A stretch of DNA of 64,000 nucleotides. Origin: Desulfolucanica intricata (GTDB lineage: Bacteria > Bacillota > Desulfotomaculia > Desulfotomaculales > Desulfofarciminaceae). The DNA is taken from assembly GCF_001592105.1 (NCBI RefSeq), contig NZ_BCWE01000006.1, forward strand, positions 111,686 through 175,685, written 5' to 3'. Made by a program: the position numbers and the translations under genes. Shown in pieces: positions 17,472-26,234 of this stretch. The notes under the pieces are model-generated. The model was given only the letters and a program-made list of their open reading frames with translations, did no database searches and was not told the origin of the DNA. The first letter of the stretch is position 1. Every line of letters begins with the position of its first letter.

Positions 17472-18828
17472 AAATTATCATGATTTCCCCCATCGTATAC
17501 TAGTTAACCTGGCCCGGCAAATTCGCGAGGGTGAAATAAAAGACAGAGAAAAGTTAATTAATCGGATTATCGAAGAATGCTTTTTCGAAAACAATGATGA
17601 TGAACAAATTTGGAGAAAAAAGATTGAAAAGCGTTTATCTTGCCTTTTAGATGAAAGTAAAAAGGATAATCCTTTACTTGTTGAAATAATTGAAGATAGT
17701 TGTGAAAAATGTAGTCAGGAAAAACAGCCTTGTGCCCATGTTTGTCCAACCGGTGCAATTAAATATAATGATTCGGGCGTAAGCCGTATTAATGAAGCTC
17801 TTTGTATTGAATGTGGATTTTGTGTTGATGCCTGTATATCCGGTGCTATCGTGGAACGTTCTGAGTTTGCTCAGGTAGCAATGATGCTCTTACAAGCAGA
17901 AGAATACCCGGTATACGCGATCCTGGCACCTTCCTTTGTAGGACAATTCGGTAAGAAAGTTACTCCCGAAATATTAAAAGGCGCATTAAGAACAATAGGA
18001 TTTACTGAAGTTTATGAAGTGGCTATGGCTGCAGATGTTACTACTGTTGCGGAAGCTGAAGAGTTTTGTAAACGCATGGAGCGAGGAGAGAAATTTATGA
18101 TTACTTCTTGCTGCTGCCCGGCTTTTATAAAACTTGTAGAAAAAATACGCCCGAAAGTAGCTCATCTTGTGTCACCTTCAGTGTCACCTATGATTGCCAT
18201 GGGAAGAATGCTTAAAAAAAGGGAAAAAGACTGTAGAGTAGTATTTATCGGGCCATGTATAGCCAAAAAAGCAGAAGCCAAAAGACCTGATTTGCAGCCG
18301 GCGATAGATTGTGTTTTAACATTTAAAGAAACAAAAGCTTTAATTGAGGCAGCCGAAGCAAAACTGGACGGTTCATTGGGAAGCATGGAGGTAGAGGATG
18401 CTTCTCATGACGGTCGTATTTATGCCCACACCGGAGGAGTTACTGAAGCAATAACAAGGGCAATTAAAAAACTTTCACCTGAAATAGAAATTAAGCCACT
18501 TATCGGTAATGGTCTCAAACAATGCAATCAAATCTTAAAACAAATAGAGGAAGGAAAGGTTGACGCTAATTTCATGGAGGGTATGGGGTGTCCCGGAGGT
18601 TGTGTTGGCGGACCCGGTACTATTATAGAAGTAGAAGAAGCAGCCAAATTTGTAAATATGTTTGCAGAGAGAGCCCATTGTTTGGAGTGTGAAGAAAACG
18701 AATATGCCATGCGTTGGAGGGATGAATATTATTTAACAACGGATGTTGATTCTGTCAAAAAGGATATGAAAATGGAAACTAAAGATTTACCGGAATATTC
18801 TACATACACCAGGGAATACTTCAATTAA
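17455..18828 (+). CDS. [FeFe]-hydrogenase-like protein, group B type, with two ferredoxin clusters
   Basis: A 457-residue iron hydrogenase homologue. Two [4Fe-4S] motifs lie at about residues 83-127 (CEKCSQEKQPCAHVCP and CIECGFCVDAC). The H-cluster signatures follow: L1 reads TSCCCPAF, L2 reads GPCIAKKAEA, and L3 reads EGMGCPGGCVGGPG. L1 with an extra cysteine instead of TSCCPGW is what I recall for group B enzymes such as C. pasteurianum hydrogenase III; the methionine before PC in L2 is glycine. Catalysis is therefore likely but not certain, and a sensory role is possible. The real start is the ATG at 17455 behind AAAGGTGG. adhE follows after 36 bases. Confidence 0.82.
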   Translation: MKEINKNYHDFPHRILVNLARQIREGEIKDREKLINRIIEECFFENNDDEQIWRKKIEKRLSCLLDESKKDNPLLVEIIEDSCEKCSQEKQPCAHVCPTGAIKYNDSGVSRINEALCIECGFCVDACISGAIVERSEFAQVAMMLLQAEEYPVYAILAPSFVGQFGKKVTPEILKGALRTIGFTEVYEVAMAADVTTVAEAEEFCKRMERGEKFMITSCCCPAFIKLVEKIRPKVAHLVSPSVSPMIAMGRMLKKREKDCRVVFIGPCIAKKAEAKRPDLQPAIDCVLTFKETKALIEAAEAKLDGSLGSMEVEDASHDGRIYAHTGGVTEAITRAIKKLSPEIEIKPLIGNGLKQCNQILKQIEEGKVDANFMEGMGCPGGCVGGPGTIIEVEEAAKFVNMFAERAHCLECEENEYAMRWRDEYYLTTDVDSVKKDMKMETKDLPEYSTYTREYFN

Positions 18829-18864
18829 GACAGAATATGATGCTTTTTCGGTGGAGGTATAAAA

Positions 18865-21459
18865 ATGGGTGGACAACAAACCACAAAGGACAATTCCTCG
18901 GTAAAGGAAGCCATTGATGTTCTGGTAGAGCAGGCAATTAAAGCACGGGAAGAATTTCTTCAGTTAAATCAGAAGCAAGTTGATGATATAATAAAAGCAA
19001 TGACTTTAGCCGGGCTTGACAGGCATATGGAACTTGCTAAAATGGCGGTTCAGGAAACCCAGCGGGGTGTTTATGAGGACAAAATTACAAAAAATATCTT
19101 CGCTACCGAATATATCTATCATAGTATTAAATATCATAAGACGGTGGGTATTATAAATGAAGATGAAGAGGATGATTATTTAGAGTTTGCAGAGCCGGTA
19201 GGAGTAATTGCCGGGGTGACACCCGTTACCAATCCAACTTCTACAACAATGTTTAAATCCTTAATATGTATGAAAACCAGAAACCCGATTATTTTTAGCT
19301 TTCATCCCGGAGCTCAAAAATGTAGTGAAGCAGCTGCTAAAACGATGTTGGATGCTGCTGTACGGGCAGGCGCACCTAAGAATTGTATTAGCTGGATTAC
19401 AGAACCTTCAATTGAGGCTGCTAATGCTTTAATGAACCACTTGGGAGTAGCCCTTGTTTTAGCTACAGGTGGAGAAGGAATGGTAAGAGCAGCATATAGT
19501 ACAGGTAAACCCGCTCTTGGAGTGGGGCCGGGCAATGTTCCTTGTTATATAGAAAAATCTGCGAATATTAAAAGAGCCGTAAATGACATTATTTTAAGTA
19601 AAACTTTTGATAACGGAATGATTTGTGCATCTGAACAAGGTGTTATCGTAGATAAGGAGATAGCCGAACAGGTAAAAAGACTACTGGTGGAAAATGGCTG
19701 CTATTTCCTGTCACCACACGAGATTCAACTTATACAGCAGCTGGTTACCGGCAATGAAACTTGTTCTTTAAATCCCGATATTGTAGGTCGACCGGCAGCA
19801 GTAATTGCAGACATGGCTGGTTTCTCAGTTCCTGCAGGCACTAAAATTTTAATTGCTCCCTTGTCCGGGGTAGGAAAAGAATTTCCTTTATCACGGGAAA
19901 AACTTAGTCCAATCCTTGCTTATTATGAAGCAAATGATATTGATGAAGGTTTTAGATTATGCGAAGAAATGATCTCTTTTGGTGGTATGGGGCATACTTC
20001 GGTAATACATTCTGAGAATGAGGAGATTATAAAAAGATTCTCTACGCGAATGATGACCGGTAGAATCGTAGTAAATGCACCTTCCAGCCATGGGGCCATT
20101 GGAGATATTTATAATACTAATATGCCTTCACTAACCCTGGGATGTGGATCAATGGGACATAACTCCACTACTTCAAATGTAAGTGCTGTTAATTTAATAA
20201 ATGTGAAAAGAGTAGCGTACCGCCGTGTGAATATGCAGTGGTTTAAGATCCCGGAAAGAATATACTTTGAGACCGGCGCAGTTCAATATTTATCAAAAAT
20301 GCCGGGGATTGAGCGAGTCGTAATTGTTACCGATAAAATAATGGTTGAACTTGGCTATGTTGATAAAGTTATGTACCATCTAAATAAACGCGCAAATAAG
20401 GTTGTTGTGGATGTTTTCAGTGAGGTAGAACCGGATCCCTCAGTCGATACAGTAAAAAAAGGTGTAGAAATGCTAAAGAATTTTAATCCTGATACTTTGA
20501 TTGCCCTGGGTGGTGGTTCGGCCATTGATGCTGCTAAAGGAATGTGGTTATTTTATGAGTATCCCGAGGTAGAATTTGAATTTCTGAAATTGAAGTTTTT
20601 GGATATTAGAAAGCGTACTTATAAATATCCTAAATTGGGTCGAAAAGTAAAAATGGTAACGATTCCAACTACCAGTGGCAGTGGATCCGAAGTAACGGCC
20701 TTTACAGTTATTACTGATAAAGGTGCAGAGATTAAATATCCACTTGCTGATTACGAGCTAACTCCTGATGTAGCAATAATAGATCCTGAATTTACTTATT
20801 CAGTACCACCAAATCTTACTGCAGATACTGGCATAGATGTTTTGACACATGCCATAGAAGCTTATGTTTCAACAATGGCGTCGGATTATACTGATGCCCT
20901 GGCTTTAAAGGCAATAGAATTGGTATTTAAGTATTTACCCCAAGCTTATAAAAGCGGGGATAGATTAGCCCGGGAGAAAATGCATAATGCTTCCACCATA
21001 GCCGGAATGGCTTTTACCAATGCATTTTTAGGTATAAACCATAGTTTGGCTCATAAAATCGGAGGAGAGTTTCATATACCTCATGGTAGGGCCAATGCAA
21101 TATTCCTGCCTTATGTGATTGAATATAACGCACAAAAGCCAAGTAAGTTTGTATCTTTCCCCAAATACGAATACTACATTGCTCATGAGAAGTACCGTCA
21201 GATTGCACAGTTCTTAGGATTACCTGCATCATCTCCGGAAGAGGGGGTAGAAAGCCTGGTAAATGCCATTCGGAACCTAATGAAAGAACTTGATATGCCG
21301 TTTACTCTTGCTGAGTTAGGTATTAACCGTGAACAATATGAGGCTAAAGTACCTACGTTAGCAGAGAAAGCTTTTGAAGATCAGGTTACTATTACTAATC
21401 CCAGGTTACCTTTAATCTCTGAATTAGAAGAGTTATTAAGAAAAGGTTATGGGGGATAG
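18865..21459 (+). CDS. adhE: Bifunctional acetaldehyde/alcohol dehydrogenase AdhE
   Basis: An 864-residue two-domain enzyme reducing acetyl-CoA (or butyryl-CoA) to the aldehyde and then to the alcohol with NADH. The N-terminal half is an acylating aldehyde dehydrogenase, with the nucleophilic cysteine in NGMICASEQ. The C-terminal half, from about residue 450 (MQWFKIPERIYFE), is an iron-type alcohol dehydrogenase with ALGGGSAIDAAKG, TTSGSGSEVT, DVLTHAIEAYVS, GINHSLAHKIGGEFHIPHG. Both active sites look intact. It is closely linked to the hydrogenase-like gene (36 bases), suggesting shared control of electron disposal. Confidence 0.95.
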   Translation: MGGQQTTKDNSSVKEAIDVLVEQAIKAREEFLQLNQKQVDDIIKAMTLAGLDRHMELAKMAVQETQRGVYEDKITKNIFATEYIYHSIKYHKTVGIINEDEEDDYLEFAEPVGVIAGVTPVTNPTSTTMFKSLICMKTRNPIIFSFHPGAQKCSEAAAKTMLDAAVRAGAPKNCISWITEPSIEAANALMNHLGVALVLATGGEGMVRAAYSTGKPALGVGPGNVPCYIEKSANIKRAVNDIILSKTFDNGMICASEQGVIVDKEIAEQVKRLLVENGCYFLSPHEIQLIQQLVTGNETCSLNPDIVGRPAAVIADMAGFSVPAGTKILIAPLSGVGKEFPLSREKLSPILAYYEANDIDEGFRLCEEMISFGGMGHTSVIHSENEEIIKRFSTRMMTGRIVVNAPSSHGAIGDIYNTNMPSLTLGCGSMGHNSTTSNVSAVNLINVKRVAYRRVNMQWFKIPERIYFETGAVQYLSKMPGIERVVIVTDKIMVELGYVDKVMYHLNKRANKVVVDVFSEVEPDPSVDTVKKGVEMLKNFNPDTLIALGGGSAIDAAKGMWLFYEYPEVEFEFLKLKFLDIRKRTYKYPKLGRKVKMVTIPTTSGSGSEVTAFTVITDKGAEIKYPLADYELTPDVAIIDPEFTYSVPPNLTADTGIDVLTHAIEAYVSTMASDYTDALALKAIELVFKYLPQAYKSGDRLAREKMHNASTIAGMAFTNAFLGINHSLAHKIGGEFHIPHGRANAIFLPYVIEYNAQKPSKFVSFPKYEYYIAHEKYRQIAQFLGLPASSPEEGVESLVNAIRNLMKELDMPFTLAELGINREQYEAKVPTLAEKAFEDQVTITNPRLPLISELEELLRKGYGG

Positions 21460-21572
21460 TAAAATTATTTATAAGAATTTGGTATTTGCGAAAAGAACAA
21501 GGAAATTTTAGAAAAATACCGAATTAATTTAATGTTAACATATTTACTATAACCATTTTTGTTTTAAGTTTT

Positions 21573-21606
21573 AAGTCGTGATAAAACACGGCTTATTTTT
21601 TTTAAG
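21573..21606 (+). terminator. Terminator after adhE
   Basis: AAGTCGTG and CACGGCTT form an 8-bp stem with one G-U pair and a 6-base loop, followed by ATTTTTTTTT. Confidence 0.85.
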
Positions 21607-21727
21607 CATTTTAAAACCGCAAAGATATTATTTTCTTAAAAAAGAATTGGAACAGTTAAATTTGTTTATATTATAAAGATACTGTATAATTGAAAAAAAC
21701 CTATTTAGTTTAAGGAGTAAAGTATTG

Positions 21728-23062
21728 ATGGGGAATAGTGGTAAAGGGTATTTTATAATCACCTTCGGTTGTCAAATGAATGAGCATGATTCAGAAGTTA
21801 TTGCAGGCGTATTACAAAGTAAGGGATTTGTAAAAACAGATAAACATGAAAATGCTGATGTAATTATATTAAATACCTGCTGTGTTCGCGAAACCGCTGA
21901 AAATAAAGTTTATGGGATGCTTGGACGCCTGCGTCGTCTTAAGACATTGAACCCAAACCTAATTATTGGTATTTGTGGGTGTATGCCCCAACAGGAAGAG
22001 GTGGCTAAAAAAATACGTCATCGATTCCCCTATGTTGATTTAATTTTTGGTACACATAATTTGCATCAATTACCAGATTTACTGGATAAAGTATTAGAAT
22101 CAAAGGAAACAGTACTTGAGGTTTGGTCAACAAATGGTCAAATAGCTGAAAACATGCCTATAAAAAGAGAAAATGGTATAAAAGCCTGGGTAACAATTAT
22201 GTACGGCTGCAACAATTTTTGTACCTACTGTATTGTGCCTTATGTCCGGGGGCGAGAGCGCAGTAGGCTTCCCGAAGATATTATTAGAGAAATTCGGCAG
22301 CTGGCCCGGGAAGGCTTTAAGGAAGTAACTTTATTAGGACAAAATGTGAATTCCTATGGTAAAGATTTAGAGCAGCGGACTGATTTTGCGGATTTGTTGT
22401 TATTGCTGGAAGATATCGATGGAATTGAGCGGATTAGGTACATGACCTCACATCCGCGTGATTTTACAGATAAATTGATTAATGTAATATCTAACAGCAA
22501 AAAGGTGGCTGAACATTTTCATCTTCCGGTTCAGGCAGGCAGCAACCATGTATTAAAAATGATGAACCGGGGCTATACAAGGGAGCAGTATCTTGAATTA
22601 GTTGAAAAAATCCGTAAGGCAGTACCCAATGCAAGTATAACTACAGATTTAATGGTTGGTTTTCCCGGAGAAACTGATGAAGATTTTGCCGATACAATGG
22701 ATTTAGTTCAGAAGGTGCAATATGACAGTGCTTTTACTTTTATCTATAATCAGAGAACAGGTACTCCGGCAGCACGTAGCGAAAAACAAGTGGATGTTAA
22801 TGTAAAAAAAGAACGTATTAAAGCCTTAATTGAGTTACAAAATAAAATCAGCCTGGAAAGAAATAAAGCAGATATAGGTAAGGTGCTAAAAGTTTTGGTA
22901 GAAGGGCGGAGTAAAACTAATAATGATAGATTGGCCGGAAGATCCGGGACAAATAAACTAGTAATTTTTTCTGGACAGGAGGATTTAATCGGTAAGCTGG
23001 TGAATGTTAAGATAGTGGAAGCGAGTTTATCACACCTTGATGGGTGTTTGGTAAATATATAA
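21728..23062 (+). CDS. miaB: tRNA-2-methylthio-N6-dimethylallyladenosine synthase MiaB
   Basis: A 444-residue radical SAM methylthiotransferase acting on i6A37 of tRNAs that read UNN codons. The N-terminal auxiliary cluster cysteines are in FGCQMNEHDSE, NTCCVRE and GICGCMPQ. The radical SAM motif is CNNFCTYC. A TRAM domain ends the protein. AAGGAG at 21712 serves either TTG 21725 or ATG 21728; ATG is reported. Its substrate-forming partner MiaA is encoded 9 kb downstream. Confidence 0.94.
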   Translation: MGNSGKGYFIITFGCQMNEHDSEVIAGVLQSKGFVKTDKHENADVIILNTCCVRETAENKVYGMLGRLRRLKTLNPNLIIGICGCMPQQEEVAKKIRHRFPYVDLIFGTHNLHQLPDLLDKVLESKETVLEVWSTNGQIAENMPIKRENGIKAWVTIMYGCNNFCTYCIVPYVRGRERSRLPEDIIREIRQLAREGFKEVTLLGQNVNSYGKDLEQRTDFADLLLLLEDIDGIERIRYMTSHPRDFTDKLINVISNSKKVAEHFHLPVQAGSNHVLKMMNRGYTREQYLELVEKIRKAVPNASITTDLMVGFPGETDEDFADTMDLVQKVQYDSAFTFIYNQRTGTPAARSEKQVDVNVKKERIKALIELQNKISLERNKADIGKVLKVLVEGRSKTNNDRLAGRSGTNKLVIFSGQEDLIGKLVNVKIVEASLSHLDGCLVNI

Positions 23063-23082
23063 GCTTAGGAGGTTGGATAATT

Positions 23083-23466
23083 ATGTCTATTTTAGATAAG
23101 GCGAGGGAATTGGGGCAAGAAATTGCTAATTCCCCGGAATTAGAAGCTATGCGGATAGCTGAAGTAAACATGTTAAATGATCCTGTGTCCGAAAAGATTA
23201 TTCGGGAGTTTGAAGACAGGCAGCGTGTTTTACATGAACTCCATCATCAGGGGAAAGAATTAAGCGAAAGTCAGAAAAAAGAGGTAGAAGAATTCGAACA
23301 AAAAATGTTAAGTAATGATTTAATAGTAACTTATTTTAAAGCCCAGCAAGAGTTTGAAAAGATTCTTGAAGCTGTGAATAATATTATTGCCGAAGCTATT
23401 TCAGGTGAGAGTCAGGGCTGTGAATGTGGAACCAGTGCCTGCTGTTCCAGCTGTGGGAGTCACTAA
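23083..23466 (+). CDS. ylbF: YlbF-family regulator with C-terminal cysteine cluster
   Basis: A 127-residue helical protein of the YlbF/YmcA (RicF/RicA) family. In Bacillus these form the Ric complex that influences RNase Y action, sporulation and competence, and they bind Fe-S clusters. The family core spans about residues 1-110. The tail CECGTSACCSSCGSH holds six cysteines, more than the usual one or two. The ATG at 23083 has a perfect AGGAGG. It sits between miaB and mutS, and a terminator follows. Confidence 0.85.
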   Translation: MSILDKARELGQEIANSPELEAMRIAEVNMLNDPVSEKIIREFEDRQRVLHELHHQGKELSESQKKEVEEFEQKMLSNDLIVTYFKAQQEFEKILEAVNNIIAEAISGESQGCECGTSACCSSCGSH

Positions 23467-23485
23467 TAGATATTAGAAAGCTAAG

Positions 23486-23517
23486 ACTCCGGTTTTTATA
23501 ACCGGGGTTTTTTCTTT
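23486..23517 (+). terminator. Terminator after ylbF
   Basis: CTCCGGTT / AACCGGGG form a stem around a short loop, followed by TTTTTTCTTT. It separates miaB-ylbF from mutS. Confidence 0.85.
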
Positions 23518-23543
23518 AGGTTTAAAATGCCATGTGATATAAT
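23515..23543 (+). promoter_or_regulatory. Likely promoter of mutS (extended -10)
   Basis: TGATATAAT at 23535-23543 is a consensus -10 with the TGn extension. The -35 at 23515-23520 (TTTAGG) is poor, as is common for extended -10 promoters. It lies 18 bases before the mutS GTG. Confidence 0.5.
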
Positions 23544-23561
23544 GGAAACGGGGGGAGCGAT

Positions 23562-26204
23562 GTGAGCTATACGCCAATGATTAAACAATATTTAAAAATT
23601 AAAGAGCAATACTCTGACTCTATACTTTTCTTTAGACTAGGTGACTTTTATGAAATGTTTTTTGAAGATGCCCACTGTGCTTCCCGTGAATTAGAAATAA
23701 CTTTAACCAGCCGGGATGGTGGAAAAGAAGAGCGGGTACCAATGTGTGGAGTTCCCTATCATGCCGCGGAGACTTATATATCAAGACTTGTTGAAAAGGG
23801 GTATAAAGTAGCAATTTGTGAACAAGTTGAGGATCCTAAAGCATCAAAAGGTATTGTGAAGAGGGAAGTTATTCGTGTAATTACTCCCGGGACTATTTTA
23901 ACAGGTGCTTTTGTAGAAGAAAAAAGAAATAATTATATAATTGCTTTAAATCGTGAAAACAATTGTTATGGAATGGCGGTAGTTGATATTGGAACCGGTT
24001 TATTCATGGCAGCTGAATTTAGCGGGGAATACGCTGTCAATTCTTTGTTGGAAGAGATAACCCGGCTTCAGCCGTCCGAGGCAGTAATTCCCTATGACTT
24101 AATGAATGATAATGAATTAGATGTTTTCTTCCGGGGACATGCCTCTATCACTTTAAGTAGATGTTTAGAAGAAACTTTTTCTTATCCTTCAGCCCGCGAG
24201 CAGCTAATAGAGAATATTGGAGAAGAAAACTTTAACCAAACAGGTTTAACAGAAATGGCAGCCGCTGTGGGAGCTGCCGGTGGACTGCTGGCATATTTAA
24301 AAAGCACACAGAAGAGAAGTTTAAATCATTTAAACACCATAAAAATTTATAAGCCATCTTTGTTCATGATATTAGATTCTTCAACACGAAGAAATTTAGA
24401 ATTAATAAAGTCCCTACGTGATGGTTCTAAGCGGGGAAGTTTACTCTGGGTTCTTGATCACACTGTAACAGCAATGGGTGCGCGGTTGTTAAAAACTTGG
24501 TTGGAACAGCCTTTAGTAAATGTTCAATTTATTAATGAACGTCTTGATGCTGTTGCAGAATTTAATGCTGATAATTTTTTAAGATACGATTTGAAGGAAG
24601 TGCTGTCTAAATTATATGACTTGGAACGTTTAACGGGTAGAATCGCCTATGGTACTGCAAATGCACGGGATTTATATTCTTTAAAAGTGTCATTATCTGT
24701 TCTGCCAAAAATTAAAGAAATTTTGAGCAGGGCTAATTCGCAGTTGTTGGCAAAAATTGCTAGGCAGATTGATCCATTGACCGATTTATGTGATCTCTTA
24801 GAGCGGGCTATCTTAGAAAATCCACCCATTTCAGTTCGTGAAGGGGGAATTATTAAAGATGGTTTCAGTTCGGAGGTTGACCAGCTGAGAACTGCAAGCA
24901 GGGATGGAAAGTCATGGGTAGCGGGCCTTGAGGCCCGGGAACGTGAGCGCACCGGTATAAAATCTTTAAAAGTTGGCTATAACAAGGTTTTTGGTTATTA
25001 CCTGGAGGTTACTAAAACTAATCTCCATTTAGTACCTGATGAATATATAAGAAAACAGACTCTTGCTAATGCTGAGAGATATATTACTCCTGAGCTTAAG
25101 GAGTATGAAAACTTGATATTGGGGGCACAGGATAAGTTAAATCAACTGGAATACCAGTTATTTGTAGATATAAGAAATATGGTGGCTGAAAAAATACCTT
25201 CTATTCAAAAAACTGCTCACGCAGTTTCTCAGGCGGATGTTTTATTAGCTTTTGCTGAAACTGCGTTAGAGAATAAATATTGCCGTCCTATAGTGAGGGA
25301 AGATGGATTGATTAAAATTAAGGATGGCAGGCATCCGGTAGTAGAGCGGGTTTTGGAGTCCGGTGAGTTTGTACCTAATGATACTGTGCTTAACAATTCA
25401 GACAGCCGCTTGATACTTATAACCGGGCCTAATATGGCCGGAAAAAGTACATATATGCGTCAAGTTGCCTTAATCGTATTGATGGCTCAAGTGGGCAGTT
25501 TTGTACCGGCTGATTATGCCGAAGTGAGTGTAGTAGACAGAATTTTTACCCGGGTAGGAGCTGCTGATGATTTAGCCGGTGGACAAAGCACATTCATGGT
25601 GGAAATGAAGGAATGTCAGGTGATTGTTGAAAACGCGACTGCTAATAGTTTGGTGATTATGGATGAAGTTGGACGAGGTACCAGTACATATGATGGAATC
25701 AGTATTGCTCGGGCGCTGGTTGAACATATAAATGAGGTAATAAGGGCAAAAACACTGTTTTCTACTCATTATCATGAACTTACTGATTTAGATAGTTTAT
25801 CAGGTGTGGTAAATTATACAGTGGCTGTACGGGAAGATGGGGAGGATATTGTTTTTTTAAGAAAGGTTATTCCAGGGAAAGCTGACCGAAGTTACGGAAT
25901 CCACGTAGCCAGATTAGCAGGGATACCGGAGCATATTTTAGAACGGGCAGGTAATTTACTCTATAGCTTGGAATCCCGGAATAGTTCCGAAAATCAGGTG
26001 GCAGCCGGTATGGAAGTGGGTATGAAATTGAGAGAAAAATGTTTACCTACTGAAACCATTAGTGTGGATCTTAAAGAACAAGAGAACGATGCAGCGAACC
26101 ATCCTGTTTTATCTGAGTTGGCAGGCCTGGAAATATTAAATATGACTCCGCTGCAGGCTTTAAATAAGCTTTATGAATTGCAAACTAAGGTTAAACATAA
26201 GTAA
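23562..26204 (+). CDS. mutS: DNA mismatch repair protein MutS
   Basis: An 880-residue mismatch sensor ATPase. The mismatch-binding FYE motif is in RLGDFYEMFFEDA, Walker A is GPNMAGKSTYMRQ, Walker B is VIMDEVGRGTSTYDG, and STHYHELTDL follows. The length is usual for MutS1, including the C-terminal dimerisation tail. GTG start behind GGGGGAG. It heads a unit that includes a hydantoinase-like gene, a deacetylase-like gene and mutL. Confidence 0.96.
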   Translation: MSYTPMIKQYLKIKEQYSDSILFFRLGDFYEMFFEDAHCASRELEITLTSRDGGKEERVPMCGVPYHAAETYISRLVEKGYKVAICEQVEDPKASKGIVKREVIRVITPGTILTGAFVEEKRNNYIIALNRENNCYGMAVVDIGTGLFMAAEFSGEYAVNSLLEEITRLQPSEAVIPYDLMNDNELDVFFRGHASITLSRCLEETFSYPSAREQLIENIGEENFNQTGLTEMAAAVGAAGGLLAYLKSTQKRSLNHLNTIKIYKPSLFMILDSSTRRNLELIKSLRDGSKRGSLLWVLDHTVTAMGARLLKTWLEQPLVNVQFINERLDAVAEFNADNFLRYDLKEVLSKLYDLERLTGRIAYGTANARDLYSLKVSLSVLPKIKEILSRANSQLLAKIARQIDPLTDLCDLLERAILENPPISVREGGIIKDGFSSEVDQLRTASRDGKSWVAGLEARERERTGIKSLKVGYNKVFGYYLEVTKTNLHLVPDEYIRKQTLANAERYITPELKEYENLILGAQDKLNQLEYQLFVDIRNMVAEKIPSIQKTAHAVSQADVLLAFAETALENKYCRPIVREDGLIKIKDGRHPVVERVLESGEFVPNDTVLNNSDSRLILITGPNMAGKSTYMRQVALIVLMAQVGSFVPADYAEVSVVDRIFTRVGAADDLAGGQSTFMVEMKECQVIVENATANSLVIMDEVGRGTSTYDGISIARALVEHINEVIRAKTLFSTHYHELTDLDSLSGVVNYTVAVREDGEDIVFLRKVIPGKADRSYGIHVARLAGIPEHILERAGNLLYSLESRNSSENQVAAGMEVGMKLREKCLPTETISVDLKEQENDAANHPVLSELAGLEILNMTPLQALNKLYELQTKVKHK

Positions 26205-26234
26205 AAGATTTAATTTAAATTGGGGTGCAGGCTA

